Source: Euryarchaeota archaeon RBG_13_57_23 | GTDB lineage: Archaea > Thermoplasmatota > Thermoplasmata > UBA10834 | Length of the DNA: 23,451 nucleotides | Direction: 5' to 3' | Assembly: GCA_001800675.1 (NCBI GenBank) | Contig: MGVW01000059.1 | Span: 1-23,451, forward strand | Program-made: the position numbers and the translations under genes | Shown here: positions 1 through 8,636 of the stretch, piece after piece | Numbering within the stretch: the stretch's first letter is position 1 | Layout: the number at the start of each line of letters is the position of its first letter | Notes under the pieces: model-generated | What the model was told of the DNA's origin: nothing | Database searches by the model: none | The model's input: the letters and a program-made list of their open reading frames with translations, nothing else

Positions 1-263
1 GGATCATCCATGATGCAGGCGACGAGCCGGGCATCTCTGATTCCCGAGTCCCAGAGGCGTTGTGCAAGTCGGTGGTCGTTCTTCACCTTCTTGGCAACGG
101 CAAACAGAACGGGCGTGCACACTCCGTAGTTGTTCTCAGGTTTGATGCCAAATCTGGCCATGCCAACGACGTTCCTTCGGCTCCCTCTGGATTTGAGGAA
201 TCTCAGTATTTCATCCGCGGATGACTTCGGAGAGATGCTGACTCCTGTTGTTCTGTCCGTCAT
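1..263 (-). CDS. DNA alkylation repair protein, AlkD-like HEAT-repeat family (partial)
   Basis: Only the first 87 codons are present; the gene runs off the left edge, so the C-terminal part is missing. My own translation begins MTDRTTGVSI and contains GMARFGIKPENNYGV, then a Leu/Trp-rich stretch with LAQRLWDSGIRDARLVA. This pattern, a G-V-x-x-P-type segment followed by a helical repeat containing LW-(D/E)-SG-x-x-(D/E)-AR, is characteristic of AlkD-like DNA glycosylases and related DNA alkylation repair HEAT proteins. The family excises or binds alkylated purines. The ATG at 261-263 has an upstream AGAGGA ribosome binding site. The stop of the preceding gene lies only 27 nt upstream, so co-transcription with the solute-binding protein gene is likely. 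The catalytic part is not visible, so enzymatic activity cannot be judged. Confidence 0.75.
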   Translation of the reverse strand, partial: MTDRTTGVSISPKSSADEILRFLKSRGSRRNVVGMARFGIKPENNYGVCTPVLFAVAKKVKNDHRLAQRLWDSGIRDARLVACIMDD

Positions 264-290
264 TGATGTTCCTCTGAGTCCGAGGAGCGT

Positions 291-2864
291 TTAGGTCACG
301 GGCGGCACGCCCGATCTTCCGAATGGTGGACTTGGCAGAGCGTTGCCACACCTCGCGCACATTCTGTTCGTGAAGGTCTGCACATTTCCGCAGATGGGAC
401 AGTACCCTGACATCGGAGCCATTTGTCCCGGGACGGTCGGCTGCGTTGGCGGCACAGGGGATTGCGGTGAAGGCTTTCTTCGCAGGAGCAAGAGTACCAG
501 CACGACGACCGCGGCTGCTACCGCTCCCGTCACAACCAGGACGGCGATCAGGAGAGTGCTTGTTCCGTTGTCGGAGGTCCTTATGACCTCGAAGCCCGTC
601 ACTATGTCCTGGAACATGGCCATGTCCGCCAAGAACGCATCATCATCAGCACTGCAGACCACTGCCCAGACTCTGTTGTGCTCCTCGCTCGAATAGAGGG
701 CGATCAGTTGCGTGAATTGTGGGTCACTCCAGGACAAATAGAATCCAATAGCGGAGTAGTTGTCCGTCTCCCATAAGAACGGGGTGCCAGATGTAGACAC
801 TTGTTCCCCCTCTGCCTGCAGCTCTTCGACTGTTTCGTTCATGGAAGCGAATAGATAGCTTGAGGATTCAGACGCGGAACGGTCTCTCTCGGATGTGACC
901 ACGATATTGGTCATGAAGTCATTGTACACCGGCCCTCTGACGATCATGTCGAGTTCCTCGCCATCTACTGTCGCGTTTTCCTCCACGGTCCAAGTCTCCG
1001 GCAATGGTATCCTGAAATCCCCCGCGTGCTCTCGGATGACCAAGCCTAGGTTCGCACTCTCCAAGTCGAAGAACAGGGGGTTCGCCCCCCAGTAGGCATC
1101 GATGCTTCTTCCCGGATGATAAGACCAGTTCCCCCAACCGGTGAAGGTGTCAGTTCTCCATGCATAGGTACCATACACATATGTTAGAACGATGTAGGCG
1201 GCATCTTCGTAGCTGATCTTCTGGCAGTTGTGGACATACTCTTGTCGTTTCACCGGGTCGAGCTCACGAACCGAATTGGTGTAATTCTCCTCATATGCTG
1301 GGTTGTAGTACATGTTGTCCGACCAACCGTTGATGGACTTTTCCGACTGGCAGAAGAGCATGAAGTTGGGGTCTGGGTCTGAGCTCCAGTACCATATCAT
1401 AGAGTCATAACTGTAGGAGTATACCACCATGGCAAGATTGTCCTCGGTCACCACTTGCCATGTCATGTCGATTCCTATCTGAGCCCACTGCTCCTGAAGA
1501 TACATCGTAATCTCCTTCTCCTCGGGATGCTCGTGCCTCGTGAGCATTTCCAGATTGAGCTTCGCACCCTCCAGGGACCAGCCGTTCTGAACTGCGGCGC
1601 TAGAGGCTGTGCATTCCCTCCAGCCATCGCCATTCGTATCGACATATCCAGCTGCCTGCAGTGCGCCAGCGGCGGCCGCTAGATCGTAATCCCAATGCTC
1701 CGCAGCGCTAGGCTCCCAGTGCCAGTAGGGTGTGATAGGCGATATGAGACCAGTTCCCTCCCCGCCGCACCCATAGTAGAAATTGTTGACGATGTAGCTC
1801 TTGTTGACCGCCTGGGCGAGTGCGTGTCTAGCTTCGGGGTCGAGCCTCCACTTGTTCGGTCCCGCGTTATTCATGTTAAATCCGATCTCAGTCCAGTATT
1901 GTGTGCACTTCAAGCCGCTGTAGGTTTTGACATTCTGCAAACTTCCAGCTGCGATGTCATGCTCAATCGATTTGAATGTGTTCTGCGGGAACTGCGCGAT
2001 ATCGAGCCGCTTCTGCTCGAGCGCGATTTTCATTGCGGTCGCGTCGTCGTAGAACTTCATGACGAGATTCTGGAAGTGAATGATCTCTCCTCTGTCAGGC
2101 AGTGCATGGTAGTCTGGGTTTCTCACGAGGGTTATCTGCGACCCAGCTAGGAACTCCTCTGCAATCGAGGGAGTCACCATGAACGGCCCAGTTCCTACTA
2201 TCGGTGGAGAGGTTCCCGTGAAATAACCCAGCCACTGGAATGACAGGAAGCTTGTCGAGTACGTGCTAAGAAGATGACTCGGAAGCATGTGGATTGGTAA
2301 GAAATCCCCATATGCACAAGGGATGAGGGATCCGTTGGATCTATCGTAGTAGGTCACCCTCACAGTGTCCGAGTCTATGATCTCTGCGTATTTGGCAAAG
2401 AATGTATACGGCTGATACGCCCACATGTCTGAGTAGTTCGAGCCCAAACAGTTGAGGTTGATGTTCCATGCTACGTCGGCAGCCCCGAATGGCTGACCAT
2501 CGTGCCAAGTCGCATTGTGTGTCAGGTCGTATTCCCAGACGGACCCGTGTGGTGCTCCTGCTACGTCTACTATTTTGGATTCCAAAGCGAGGTTCGGTAC
2601 CGACTTCATGTCCTCGTCGACTGACTGGAGCATGTCGTATATCAGACCGTAGAATATGTAGGAGGCGTCGTTCAGCCCCAGATACGGGTTGAGGCTGTCT
2701 ATCTGCTGGAGGAAGCCGATTCTCAGGGTGTCCGGCAATTCTTGATAGGATACACCCGAGGAGGTCCAACTTCCAGCCTTTGCAGGGCACACCAGCACAA
2801 AACTAATCGCAAGCACGACCGTCAATGGCAGCAGCAGCTCATGGTAGGCTCGAATGAGTCGCAT
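291..2864 (-). CDS. Membrane-anchored family 5 extracellular solute-binding protein with extra domain and C-terminal zinc ribbon
   Basis: An 857-residue protein of the DppA/OppA-type (SBP_bac_5) family, which captures peptides or other solutes outside the cell. Residues 1-30 form a signal peptide (hydrophobic core VVLAISFVLV, then PAKAG). The binding domain covers roughly residues 45-600 and includes the family signature WHDGQPF near residue 118. Residues about 610-760 form an added domain containing FRIPLPETWTVEE, which resembles PsbP/Mog1-like modules. A single membrane helix follows at 769-794, then RRK and a proline-rich linker. The cytoplasmic tail ends in a zinc ribbon with C822, C825, C836 and C839. 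Ordinary archaeal binding proteins lack this last module. No permease or ATPase gene of an ABC importer is in the window, so it may act as a receptor or use a transporter encoded elsewhere. The start is supported by a strong GGAGGAGGGG site (2867-2877) and a TATA box. Confidence 0.88.
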   Translation of the reverse strand: MRLIRAYHELLLPLTVVLAISFVLVCPAKAGSWTSSGVSYQELPDTLRIGFLQQIDSLNPYLGLNDASYIFYGLIYDMLQSVDEDMKSVPNLALESKIVDVAGAPHGSVWEYDLTHNATWHDGQPFGAADVAWNINLNCLGSNYSDMWAYQPYTFFAKYAEIIDSDTVRVTYYDRSNGSLIPCAYGDFLPIHMLPSHLLSTYSTSFLSFQWLGYFTGTSPPIVGTGPFMVTPSIAEEFLAGSQITLVRNPDYHALPDRGEIIHFQNLVMKFYDDATAMKIALEQKRLDIAQFPQNTFKSIEHDIAAGSLQNVKTYSGLKCTQYWTEIGFNMNNAGPNKWRLDPEARHALAQAVNKSYIVNNFYYGCGGEGTGLISPITPYWHWEPSAAEHWDYDLAAAAGALQAAGYVDTNGDGWRECTASSAAVQNGWSLEGAKLNLEMLTRHEHPEEKEITMYLQEQWAQIGIDMTWQVVTEDNLAMVVYSYSYDSMIWYWSSDPDPNFMLFCQSEKSINGWSDNMYYNPAYEENYTNSVRELDPVKRQEYVHNCQKISYEDAAYIVLTYVYGTYAWRTDTFTGWGNWSYHPGRSIDAYWGANPLFFDLESANLGLVIREHAGDFRIPLPETWTVEENATVDGEELDMIVRGPVYNDFMTNIVVTSERDRSASESSSYLFASMNETVEELQAEGEQVSTSGTPFLWETDNYSAIGFYLSWSDPQFTQLIALYSSEEHNRVWAVVCSADDDAFLADMAMFQDIVTGFEVIRTSDNGTSTLLIAVLVVTGAVAAAVVVLVLLLLRRKPSPQSPVPPTQPTVPGQMAPMSGYCPICGNVQTFTNRMCARCGNALPSPPFGRSGVPPVT

Positions 2865-2902
2865 TTCCCCCTCCTCCGAATAGGATTCTTATTCATTCAG
2901 AG

Positions 2903-2910
2903 TATATAAT
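2903..2910 (-). promoter_or_regulatory. TATA box of the solute-binding protein gene
   Basis: On the minus strand the sequence reads ATTATATA. Its centre lies about 43 nt upstream of the ATG at 2864, which predicts a transcript start near 2880 and a short leader containing the purine-rich ribosome binding site. This is a motif-based inference with no expression evidence. Confidence 0.6.
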
Positions 2911-2964
2911 CGTTCGCCGCTGCTGGCGTTTGGTGTGCCCGATTGTGATTGAGCAGTCCGCTTC

Positions 2965-3813
2965 CTATCTCTGTTCCAGATCTTCGCTGCTTATCTCTGC
3001 GATGCCACATGACGCGAACCGTTCCCTGAGTCCTCTGTAGGCCGGTTTCGGCATGCCCTTTCTGTGGAAGTACACCTTATTTGCGCCGCCGCTCTTCGCC
3101 GACATCTGCAAGATTATCTCAGAAGACAGGGTCTCGAGGGCGTAGTTAGCAGCCATGTGCCCGATCGCAACCTTCCTCTTGAGTGCGACCTCGGTGAACC
3201 TAGGAGCATAGTGCCCTCCTCCGACGCAGACTACAACAGGATTCCCTTCGTCCTTGATTTCGAGTATCGACTTCGCTATGGCCTCGGCGGCATCCTTTCT
3301 GTCCCAGAGCTCCTCGTAGCTGCCAATCTCTATGTAGAACGCGGGAGAGTTGACTAGTGGCCCGTGGTGAGTCGTCTCGAATGAGACGTCCCAGTCCAGT
3401 CCTTCTGCGTTTCTGCTCAGGTTCCTCAACGCGGAAGTCATCAGGTTCGGAGCGGTAGGGCACAGGGTACCTGGCTTCCCACCGAAATCAGCTGACGAGT
3501 AGTTTCCGATAGGATGCACCGTAAGAGTGGGTATCCTTTTCTCCGACCGGTGTCGGGAGGCGAATATGACGACCTCTACCGGTTCGCCAAGCGCATGCGC
3601 GGCCCTCTCGTCAACGAGATCCTCCTCCAGATGGATTTTCGAGACTTGGACCATGACGAAATCGCCTGTCATAAGCACGGGTTGGTTCTCGAAGACTCCG
3701 TTCTCAATCCAGGCCCCGCGCTCGAGCAGCCTCGCGCGGATATTCATAGAAGCGTTGTCCTCCGCGGAAGTCACTATGAGCTTCATAGACACCTGACTGT
3801 TCAGGCGCGACAT
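2965..3813 (-). CDS. dtdA: D-aminoacyl-tRNA deacylase, archaeal type (DTD2)
   Basis: Hydrolyses the ester bond of D-aminoacyl-tRNAs, so that D-amino acids are not kept on tRNA. The 282-residue ORF carries the conserved blocks of the archaeal/plant family: HPIGN at 100-104, TTHHGP at 147-152, and the signature GGGHYAPRFTEVAL starting at 198, followed by IGHM near 217-220. Its length is normal for the family. The longest ORF starts at 3813 without a clear ribosome binding site. A second in-frame ATG at 3784-3786 gives MKLIVTS and has an AGGTG site, and may be the real start; the nine extra residues are not typical. The gene diverges from the MetE-like gene across a 64-nt gap with one TATA element. 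Confidence 0.93.
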   Translation of the reverse strand: MSRLNSQVSMKLIVTSAEDNASMNIRARLLERGAWIENGVFENQPVLMTGDFVMVQVSKIHLEEDLVDERAAHALGEPVEVVIFASRHRSEKRIPTLTVHPIGNYSSADFGGKPGTLCPTAPNLMTSALRNLSRNAEGLDWDVSFETTHHGPLVNSPAFYIEIGSYEELWDRKDAAEAIAKSILEIKDEGNPVVVCVGGGHYAPRFTEVALKRKVAIGHMAANYALETLSSEIILQMSAKSGGANKVYFHRKGMPKPAYRGLRERFASCGIAEISSEDLEQR

Positions 3814-3844
3814 AACGCTTTCTCGAAAGCACTCGTCTGGAAAG

Positions 3845-3853
3845 GATTATATC
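3845..3853. promoter_or_regulatory. Shared TATA element between divergent dtdA and the metE-like gene
   Basis: The short stretch GATTATATC is close to palindromic and can be read as a TATA box on either strand. On the plus strand a start about 26 nt downstream falls within a few bases of the ATG at 3878, implying a leaderless mRNA. On the minus strand the predicted start lies near 3823, about 10 nt before the longest dtdA ORF. No second TATA element is seen in the 64-nt gap. Confidence 0.5.
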
Positions 3854-3877
3854 AGGACTAGCGTTCTTTGGCGCGAG

Positions 3878-4801
3878 ATGCCCGCCCTTACCACCACGAC
3901 CATCGGCAGCCTGTACAGGTTCAAGGAAGACCTCAACGAGTCCATAGATGAGGCCATCAGGTTCCAGCGAGAGCTGGGGGTCGATCTAGTCTCGGACGGC
4001 GAGCAGAGAGCGGACATGGTCTCATACTTCGCGGAATCGTTCGATGGCCTGGCGATCGAGCACTGGGCTCCGGTCGTGACAGGGAAGATACAGCTCAGAA
4101 GCGACCCGGGAGATTTCTCCAAAGTCAAGGATCTCGAGTATGTGAGATCTAAGTTCCCTGACCTGAAGATCAAGGTGGCTATCACGGGTCCCACGACACT
4201 CGGGATGACCTGTGGCAGCCGAAAGATACGGTCGCACTACAAGAACATCATGGATTTCTCGCTCTACGAGGACCTCGCTGCAGCACTCGCTCAGATCGCG
4301 AAGGCGCTCGTGGACCGAGGCGCAAACGTGCAGATCGACGAACCGTTCCTATCGCAGGGGTACAAGGACTTGGAGGCCAGAGTAAGACTGATCGACGGAA
4401 TGGCCGAGGGGCTCCCGGCCGAGCGTATCAGCGTTCACGTTTGCGGATTCGTCGGGGGGCACGGAGTGGTAAACCATCTCCAGCAGCTCGACAACGTATC
4501 GGTCCTGAGCTTCGCGTTCTCGGGCACTCTCGAGAGGAGAAACATAGAACACGTGTCGAGAGCGGGCTTTCAGGACCATGGCAAGAAACTCGGAGCGGGC
4601 TGCGTCGCGGTCACCCCGCTCTCGGAGAACCAGGTCAATTCCCCCGAGACGGTCGCTGCGAAGCTCAAGGAAATCGCCGGGAAGGTCGGCCGTGAGAATA
4701 TCGCATATGCGCACCCCGACTGTGGTATGAGAGCTACCGACAAATCCCTGGTTCCAATCATCCTACGCAACATGCGCGCCGGGGTCGACCTGTTCGGATG
4801 A
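3878..4801 (+). CDS. MetE C-terminal-domain-like methyltransferase (cobalamin-independent methionine synthase family)
   Basis: A 307-residue protein matching only the catalytic barrel of MetE, as in archaeal methionine synthases that transfer a methyl group to homocysteine. Visible motifs are DGEQ (40-43), TGPTTLGM (103-110), QIDEP (152-156), HVCGF (187-191) and PDCGMR (280-285). H187, C189 and C282 match zinc-ligand positions of MetE. The fourth ligand, a Glu normally found in a short block read as S-I-E-F, appears as S-F-A-F with A213, so the zinc site may be incomplete or use another residue. The mRNA is probably leaderless. The MFS gene follows after 22 nt, suggesting an operon. The family includes paralogs of unknown methyl donor and acceptor, so a strict MetE assignment is not secure. 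Confidence 0.8.
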   Translation: MPALTTTTIGSLYRFKEDLNESIDEAIRFQRELGVDLVSDGEQRADMVSYFAESFDGLAIEHWAPVVTGKIQLRSDPGDFSKVKDLEYVRSKFPDLKIKVAITGPTTLGMTCGSRKIRSHYKNIMDFSLYEDLAAALAQIAKALVDRGANVQIDEPFLSQGYKDLEARVRLIDGMAEGLPAERISVHVCGFVGGHGVVNHLQQLDNVSVLSFAFSGTLERRNIEHVSRAGFQDHGKKLGAGCVAVTPLSENQVNSPETVAAKLKEIAGKVGRENIAYAHPDCGMRATDKSLVPIILRNMRAGVDLFG

Positions 4802-4823
4802 CCTGGGCTAGAGGCAGGATCAC

Positions 4824-6122
4824 TTGGTTTCGGGCCTTGTAGACGAACGCCAGGCCAGGCGCAACGTGAACCTCCTGGCCACACTCGATATGATCATCAG
4901 CTTGGGCTTTGGACTCATAATGCCTCTGTTCCCTCTGTACCTGAAGTACCTGGCGGGAGGCACGGCGGAGGTCGGGCTACAGGTCGGGATACTCTTCTCG
5001 TCGTTCGTGTTGACTCGGGCCCTCCTCGCCGCACCCTTCGGGAACTTGTCGGACAGGTTGGGGCGGAAGAGGATCATCCTGATCGGATCGATCCTCTATG
5101 CGGTTCTGGCGATTCTCTTCACGATCCCGGAGGACTGGTACGGGCTGGTCTTAGTCCGGGCTTTCCAGGGTGTCGCGAGCGCGATGGTGTGGCCTGTGAG
5201 CGAGGCGTTGGTCATCGATTCCACTCCGCCGCGGATGCGGGGAGCGTCGATGGGCAAGCTGGTCATGGGAGCCAACCTCGGCATGGTCATCGGGCCGTTC
5301 GCGGGAGGTGCGCTCTACGCCATTGCCTATTACACACTGGGCTTCTCCGAGGGGGACAGTTACCGGTTCCCGTTCTATTTCACCTCGGTCCTCGCGCTCA
5401 TCGGCGCTTTCCTGACCTGGAAATACGTCACGGACGCGGTCGCGCCTCAGAAGCACAAGACGAAGCTGTCATTCAGCGCTCTGCTCAAACCGCAGGGCGT
5501 GGACGCCCAGGGTCTGAGGAACCTCAGGGTGCTATACGCGAACGCTGCGATGGAAGGATTCGCATTTGCCGGGATTGGACCTCTGATGGTCCTTTTCCTC
5601 ACGTTCAAGTTCCCTGAACTGGAGGTAGCGAGCATCCCTCTGATCATCGGCCTGGCCATGGGCCTGGGGGTGTTGGTCGCGTATCCGTCGGGGCGCCTCG
5701 CGGACCGCGTCGGCAAGAAGAAGATGTTCGTAGTCGGTGGTTATGTTTCGTTCATAGGGACGATCATGATCCCATACGGTTGGGCCCTCGCGCCTGTGAT
5801 ACTCTTCCTGACCATGCGGAGCATGGCGTTCCAGGTTGCGAGTCCCGCGCTTCGCGCTCTCCAGGCGGACAATGTGCCAGAGGAGATCAGAGGGCGCCTG
5901 ATAGGCATGCTGGAGTCGATGGCGAACTTCGGGTCTGTCTTGGGGGCGCCCGTGGGCGGTCTTCTGTGGGATCACTACCACACGTCTGATCGCGGGATCC
6001 TCCCGTTCACTGACGGCACTATGATCCCGTTCATCGTTTCAGGGTTATTGGGAATATTCACCGTGACCCTCGTGCTGTTCCTTGTTCGGGAACGGCGCGT
6101 GCACTCAGGATCTCCAAAATGA
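4824..6122 (+). CDS. Major facilitator superfamily transporter
   Basis: A 432-residue integral membrane protein with about 12 hydrophobic segments in two six-helix halves. MFS motif A is present in both halves: GNLSDRLGRKRI near residues 73-84 and GRLADRVGKKKM near 291-302, each in the cytoplasmic loop between helices 2-3 and 8-9. A hydrophilic loop around residues 205-230 separates the halves. The start is a TTG at 4824 with an AGGAT site upstream; no ATG lies before the first membrane helix. The gene sits 22 nt after the MetE-like gene, and both likely share one mRNA. The substrate cannot be told from sequence; a drug, sugar or amino acid exporter are all possible. Confidence 0.9.
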   Translation: MVSGLVDERQARRNVNLLATLDMIISLGFGLIMPLFPLYLKYLAGGTAEVGLQVGILFSSFVLTRALLAAPFGNLSDRLGRKRIILIGSILYAVLAILFTIPEDWYGLVLVRAFQGVASAMVWPVSEALVIDSTPPRMRGASMGKLVMGANLGMVIGPFAGGALYAIAYYTLGFSEGDSYRFPFYFTSVLALIGAFLTWKYVTDAVAPQKHKTKLSFSALLKPQGVDAQGLRNLRVLYANAAMEGFAFAGIGPLMVLFLTFKFPELEVASIPLIIGLAMGLGVLVAYPSGRLADRVGKKKMFVVGGYVSFIGTIMIPYGWALAPVILFLTMRSMAFQVASPALRALQADNVPEEIRGRLIGMLESMANFGSVLGAPVGGLLWDHYHTSDRGILPFTDGTMIPFIVSGLLGIFTVTLVLFLVRERRVHSGSPK

Positions 6123-6152
6123 GCTGCGCCGAGGTTGGATGTAGCAATTGCC

Positions 6153-6160
6153 TTTAAATA
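6153..6160 (+). promoter_or_regulatory. TATA box of the STAND NTPase gene
   Basis: TTTAAATA lies about 42 nt before the ATG at 6198, predicting a start near 6183 and a leader of about 15 nt holding the GGGTGGAGG ribosome binding site at 6188-6196. It lies in the 75-nt gap after the MFS gene, so the STAND gene is probably transcribed independently. Confidence 0.55.
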
Positions 6161-6197
6161 ATCGCAGCCAGGTTTCTCTGCGCGTAAGGGTGGAGGC

Positions 6198-8624
6198 ATG
6201 GCCGGTGATATCACTGTCTCTGAGCGCATTCTGTATCATCTGAGCAACTACGTGAAGCACGAGGACAAGTATGAATCGCCATTCGATGTAACCCAGGATG
6301 GGATATCACAGGCGTGCGCAATATCGCGCGCGCATGCCGCTATCGAACTGAAGAAGCTGAAAGCGGCTGGAATAGTGGACGAGCGCCTCGCGCATGTCCG
6401 GCGCGGAAAGACGAGGCGCAAGGTTTACTTCCTGACCTTCGCCGGCAAGTCCAAGGCGGCGGACGTCCTCCAGTACATCAAGAACAACGGCATCGTTCCC
6501 GAAGTCGATGTCTCCAAGATCACCCCGGAACTCCCACAGAAGACGAAGGGCGCAAAGCGTTCCACTCCTCTGCCTTCGATTAAGATCTTCTATGGCAGAG
6601 ACCGAGAGCTCAGCTCGATCAAAGACTCTCTGTCATCAGGCCGGTCCAAGATACTGTCCATCCGAGGCATCGCTGGAATAGGAAAGACGACCCTGGCCGC
6701 CAAGGCTTGTTCCGAACTTTCGGGCCAAAGGATCTTCTGGTACACAGTGAGGCCATGGGATTCCTCGAAGAGCCTCGCCGACGCGTTGGGCAAGTTCTTT
6801 ATGGACAACGGCGCCAGGAAGCTATCGGCCTTCCTGTCATCTGGCAAATCGGAATTGAGCGAGCTCAGTTACCTGCTGAACGAGGAACTCTCGGAGAACG
6901 GTTATCTTTTCGTGTTCGACGACGTGGATCTTGCCAGCGGACTCAGCGAGTTCCTGAAGATGTTCAGGCACAGCAGCGGCAACGCCAAGATGATGGTAGT
7001 TTCCGAATCTCAGCCTACTTTCTACGAACCCTCTGACGTGGTGGCGAAGAAGGAGGTTCTTGAGATGGAGCTGGAGGGCCTGGACAAGCAAGCCGCCCTC
7101 GAGCTGCTGAGATCTCGGGGCATTGAAGGCTCCGTCGCGGAGGAGCTCGCACGCGTGACGAACGGTCACCCGCTCTCCCTCGAGATGGTCACGGAGCCGG
7201 GTCAGATAGAGGCCAAGTATCAGGTCTCAAGATTCTTCGAGGACAAGTTCTACTCAGGCCTGGGAGATAGTGAGAAGGCGTTGCTCCAGCTCTCTTCTGT
7301 TTTTCAGAAGCCCTTTCCAACGGACGCCATTCCGAAGGAACTTCGCCAGACGAGGAAGGGCTCGATGCTGCGTGAGGTGATGCCGGGCAAGTTCGAGATA
7401 CACTCATCCCTGAGAGGCTCCGTCTACGAGCTCCTCACCAAGGAGGAGCGGATCAAGTGGCACAGCTCCGCCGCGGACTACTACTTGAGATGCGGCGACC
7501 ACCAGGAACGGCTGTATCATCTGATACGAGCGAACCGCTTGCTCGAGGCTGAGATGACGATGGCGCGCCTGGGGGAGGAGCTGCTGAGCGTCGGGAACAT
7601 AAAGAGGCTATGGGCTGTGCTCTCGGATTTCGTCCCGACGAAACCCAAGTACGCTCAGGCCGTGAGCCTCCTAAAGGCAAGGACCGCGAGCCTTGTTGGA
7701 GAGTACGACACCGCGCTCTCCCTGCTCGAGAAGAACGCCTCAAACGGTGACGGGGCGGTCAGGGCGGATGCACTCATCGAGATGGGCAGGATAAAGAGCA
7801 AGCGGGGGGAGCTCAAGATTGCCCTCAAGCTGTTCTCAGAAGCTCTCGAACAGGCCGGTAGCTCGCCCGCATTGCGCGCGAGAGCGCTGCGAGGTCTGGG
7901 AGTCGTCGAGAACAAGATCGGCGATTATTCGAAGGCTCAGGAGCTGCTCGAGCGCAGCGCGGTGGACTCCATGTCCGCGATGGACTCGAAGGGCATGCTT
8001 CTCGCGCACATGGAGCTTGGCAATGTGTTCATCGGGAGAGGAATGTACGACAAGGCGATCGATCATTTCTCCAAGTGTGCTGCTGGGTTCGGACCTGTGG
8101 AGCTCGCGAACGTGTACATCAACATGGGCATCGCGTGCGCTTACCTTAACAGGACACAGGAGGCGAGGCTCAATCTCGAGAATGCCGTAAGACTCGCTGA
8201 CGAGACAGGGCAGCCAAGAACTAAGGCATATGCGCTCACGTCACTCGCTGAGGTGGAGATCAGATCGGGGAGCATCGACTCGGCCAAGGAACTCTGCTTC
8301 AGCGCGCTTGCAATCCTGACGGAGATCGATGACAAGCTGGCCGTCTCAGCAGCGTATGCGAACCTGGGGCTGGCCGAACGCGTGTTGCGTAACTACGCTG
8401 TATCCGAGGAGTACCTTCTCGAGAGCATATCCGCGCTGGATGGCATAGAGGTTCCCAGGAGCCTCGGGCTGCGGAAGATGGAGTACGGCCTGTTGCTGAA
8501 GGAGTCAGGGCAGCGGGAGAGAAGCCTCGAAGTGTTGGAGGATTCCAGAAATCTTCTGGCCAGCATCCATGCCGACGAACTCGTCGCCCGCATAGACAGC
8601 GAGCTTCTGGATCTCAGGCAGTAG
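6198..8624 (+). CDS. Winged-helix / STAND P-loop NTPase / TPR-repeat protein
   Basis: An 808-residue three-part protein. Residues 1-100 form a winged-helix DNA-binding domain (ISQACAISRAHAAIELKKL, then a basic wing RRGKTRRKVYFLT). A short linker leads to a P-loop NTPase: the block FYGRDREL at 131-138, Walker A GIAGIGKTT at 157-165, and Walker B LFVFDDVD at 237-244. An NB-ARC/MalT-type helical extension contains GHPLSLEM near residue 325. From about 450 to the end there are repeated alpha-helical pairs with TPR spacing, for example ALRGLGVVENKIGDYSKAQE and AYANLGLAERVLRNYAVSEE. Such proteins are switch-like ATPases that sense a ligand or partner through the repeats. Here the DNA-binding head suggests a transcription regulator, but a defence role cannot be excluded. 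It is convergent with pheS with a 12-nt gap. Confidence 0.88.
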   Translation: MAGDITVSERILYHLSNYVKHEDKYESPFDVTQDGISQACAISRAHAAIELKKLKAAGIVDERLAHVRRGKTRRKVYFLTFAGKSKAADVLQYIKNNGIVPEVDVSKITPELPQKTKGAKRSTPLPSIKIFYGRDRELSSIKDSLSSGRSKILSIRGIAGIGKTTLAAKACSELSGQRIFWYTVRPWDSSKSLADALGKFFMDNGARKLSAFLSSGKSELSELSYLLNEELSENGYLFVFDDVDLASGLSEFLKMFRHSSGNAKMMVVSESQPTFYEPSDVVAKKEVLEMELEGLDKQAALELLRSRGIEGSVAEELARVTNGHPLSLEMVTEPGQIEAKYQVSRFFEDKFYSGLGDSEKALLQLSSVFQKPFPTDAIPKELRQTRKGSMLREVMPGKFEIHSSLRGSVYELLTKEERIKWHSSAADYYLRCGDHQERLYHLIRANRLLEAEMTMARLGEELLSVGNIKRLWAVLSDFVPTKPKYAQAVSLLKARTASLVGEYDTALSLLEKNASNGDGAVRADALIEMGRIKSKRGELKIALKLFSEALEQAGSSPALRARALRGLGVVENKIGDYSKAQELLERSAVDSMSAMDSKGMLLAHMELGNVFIGRGMYDKAIDHFSKCAAGFGPVELANVYINMGIACAYLNRTQEARLNLENAVRLADETGQPRTKAYALTSLAEVEIRSGSIDSAKELCFSALAILTEIDDKLAVSAAYANLGLAERVLRNYAVSEEYLLESISALDGIEVPRSLGLRKMEYGLLLKESGQRERSLEVLEDSRNLLASIHADELVARIDSELLDLRQ

Positions 8625-8636
8625 TCGTTCGTCGCA

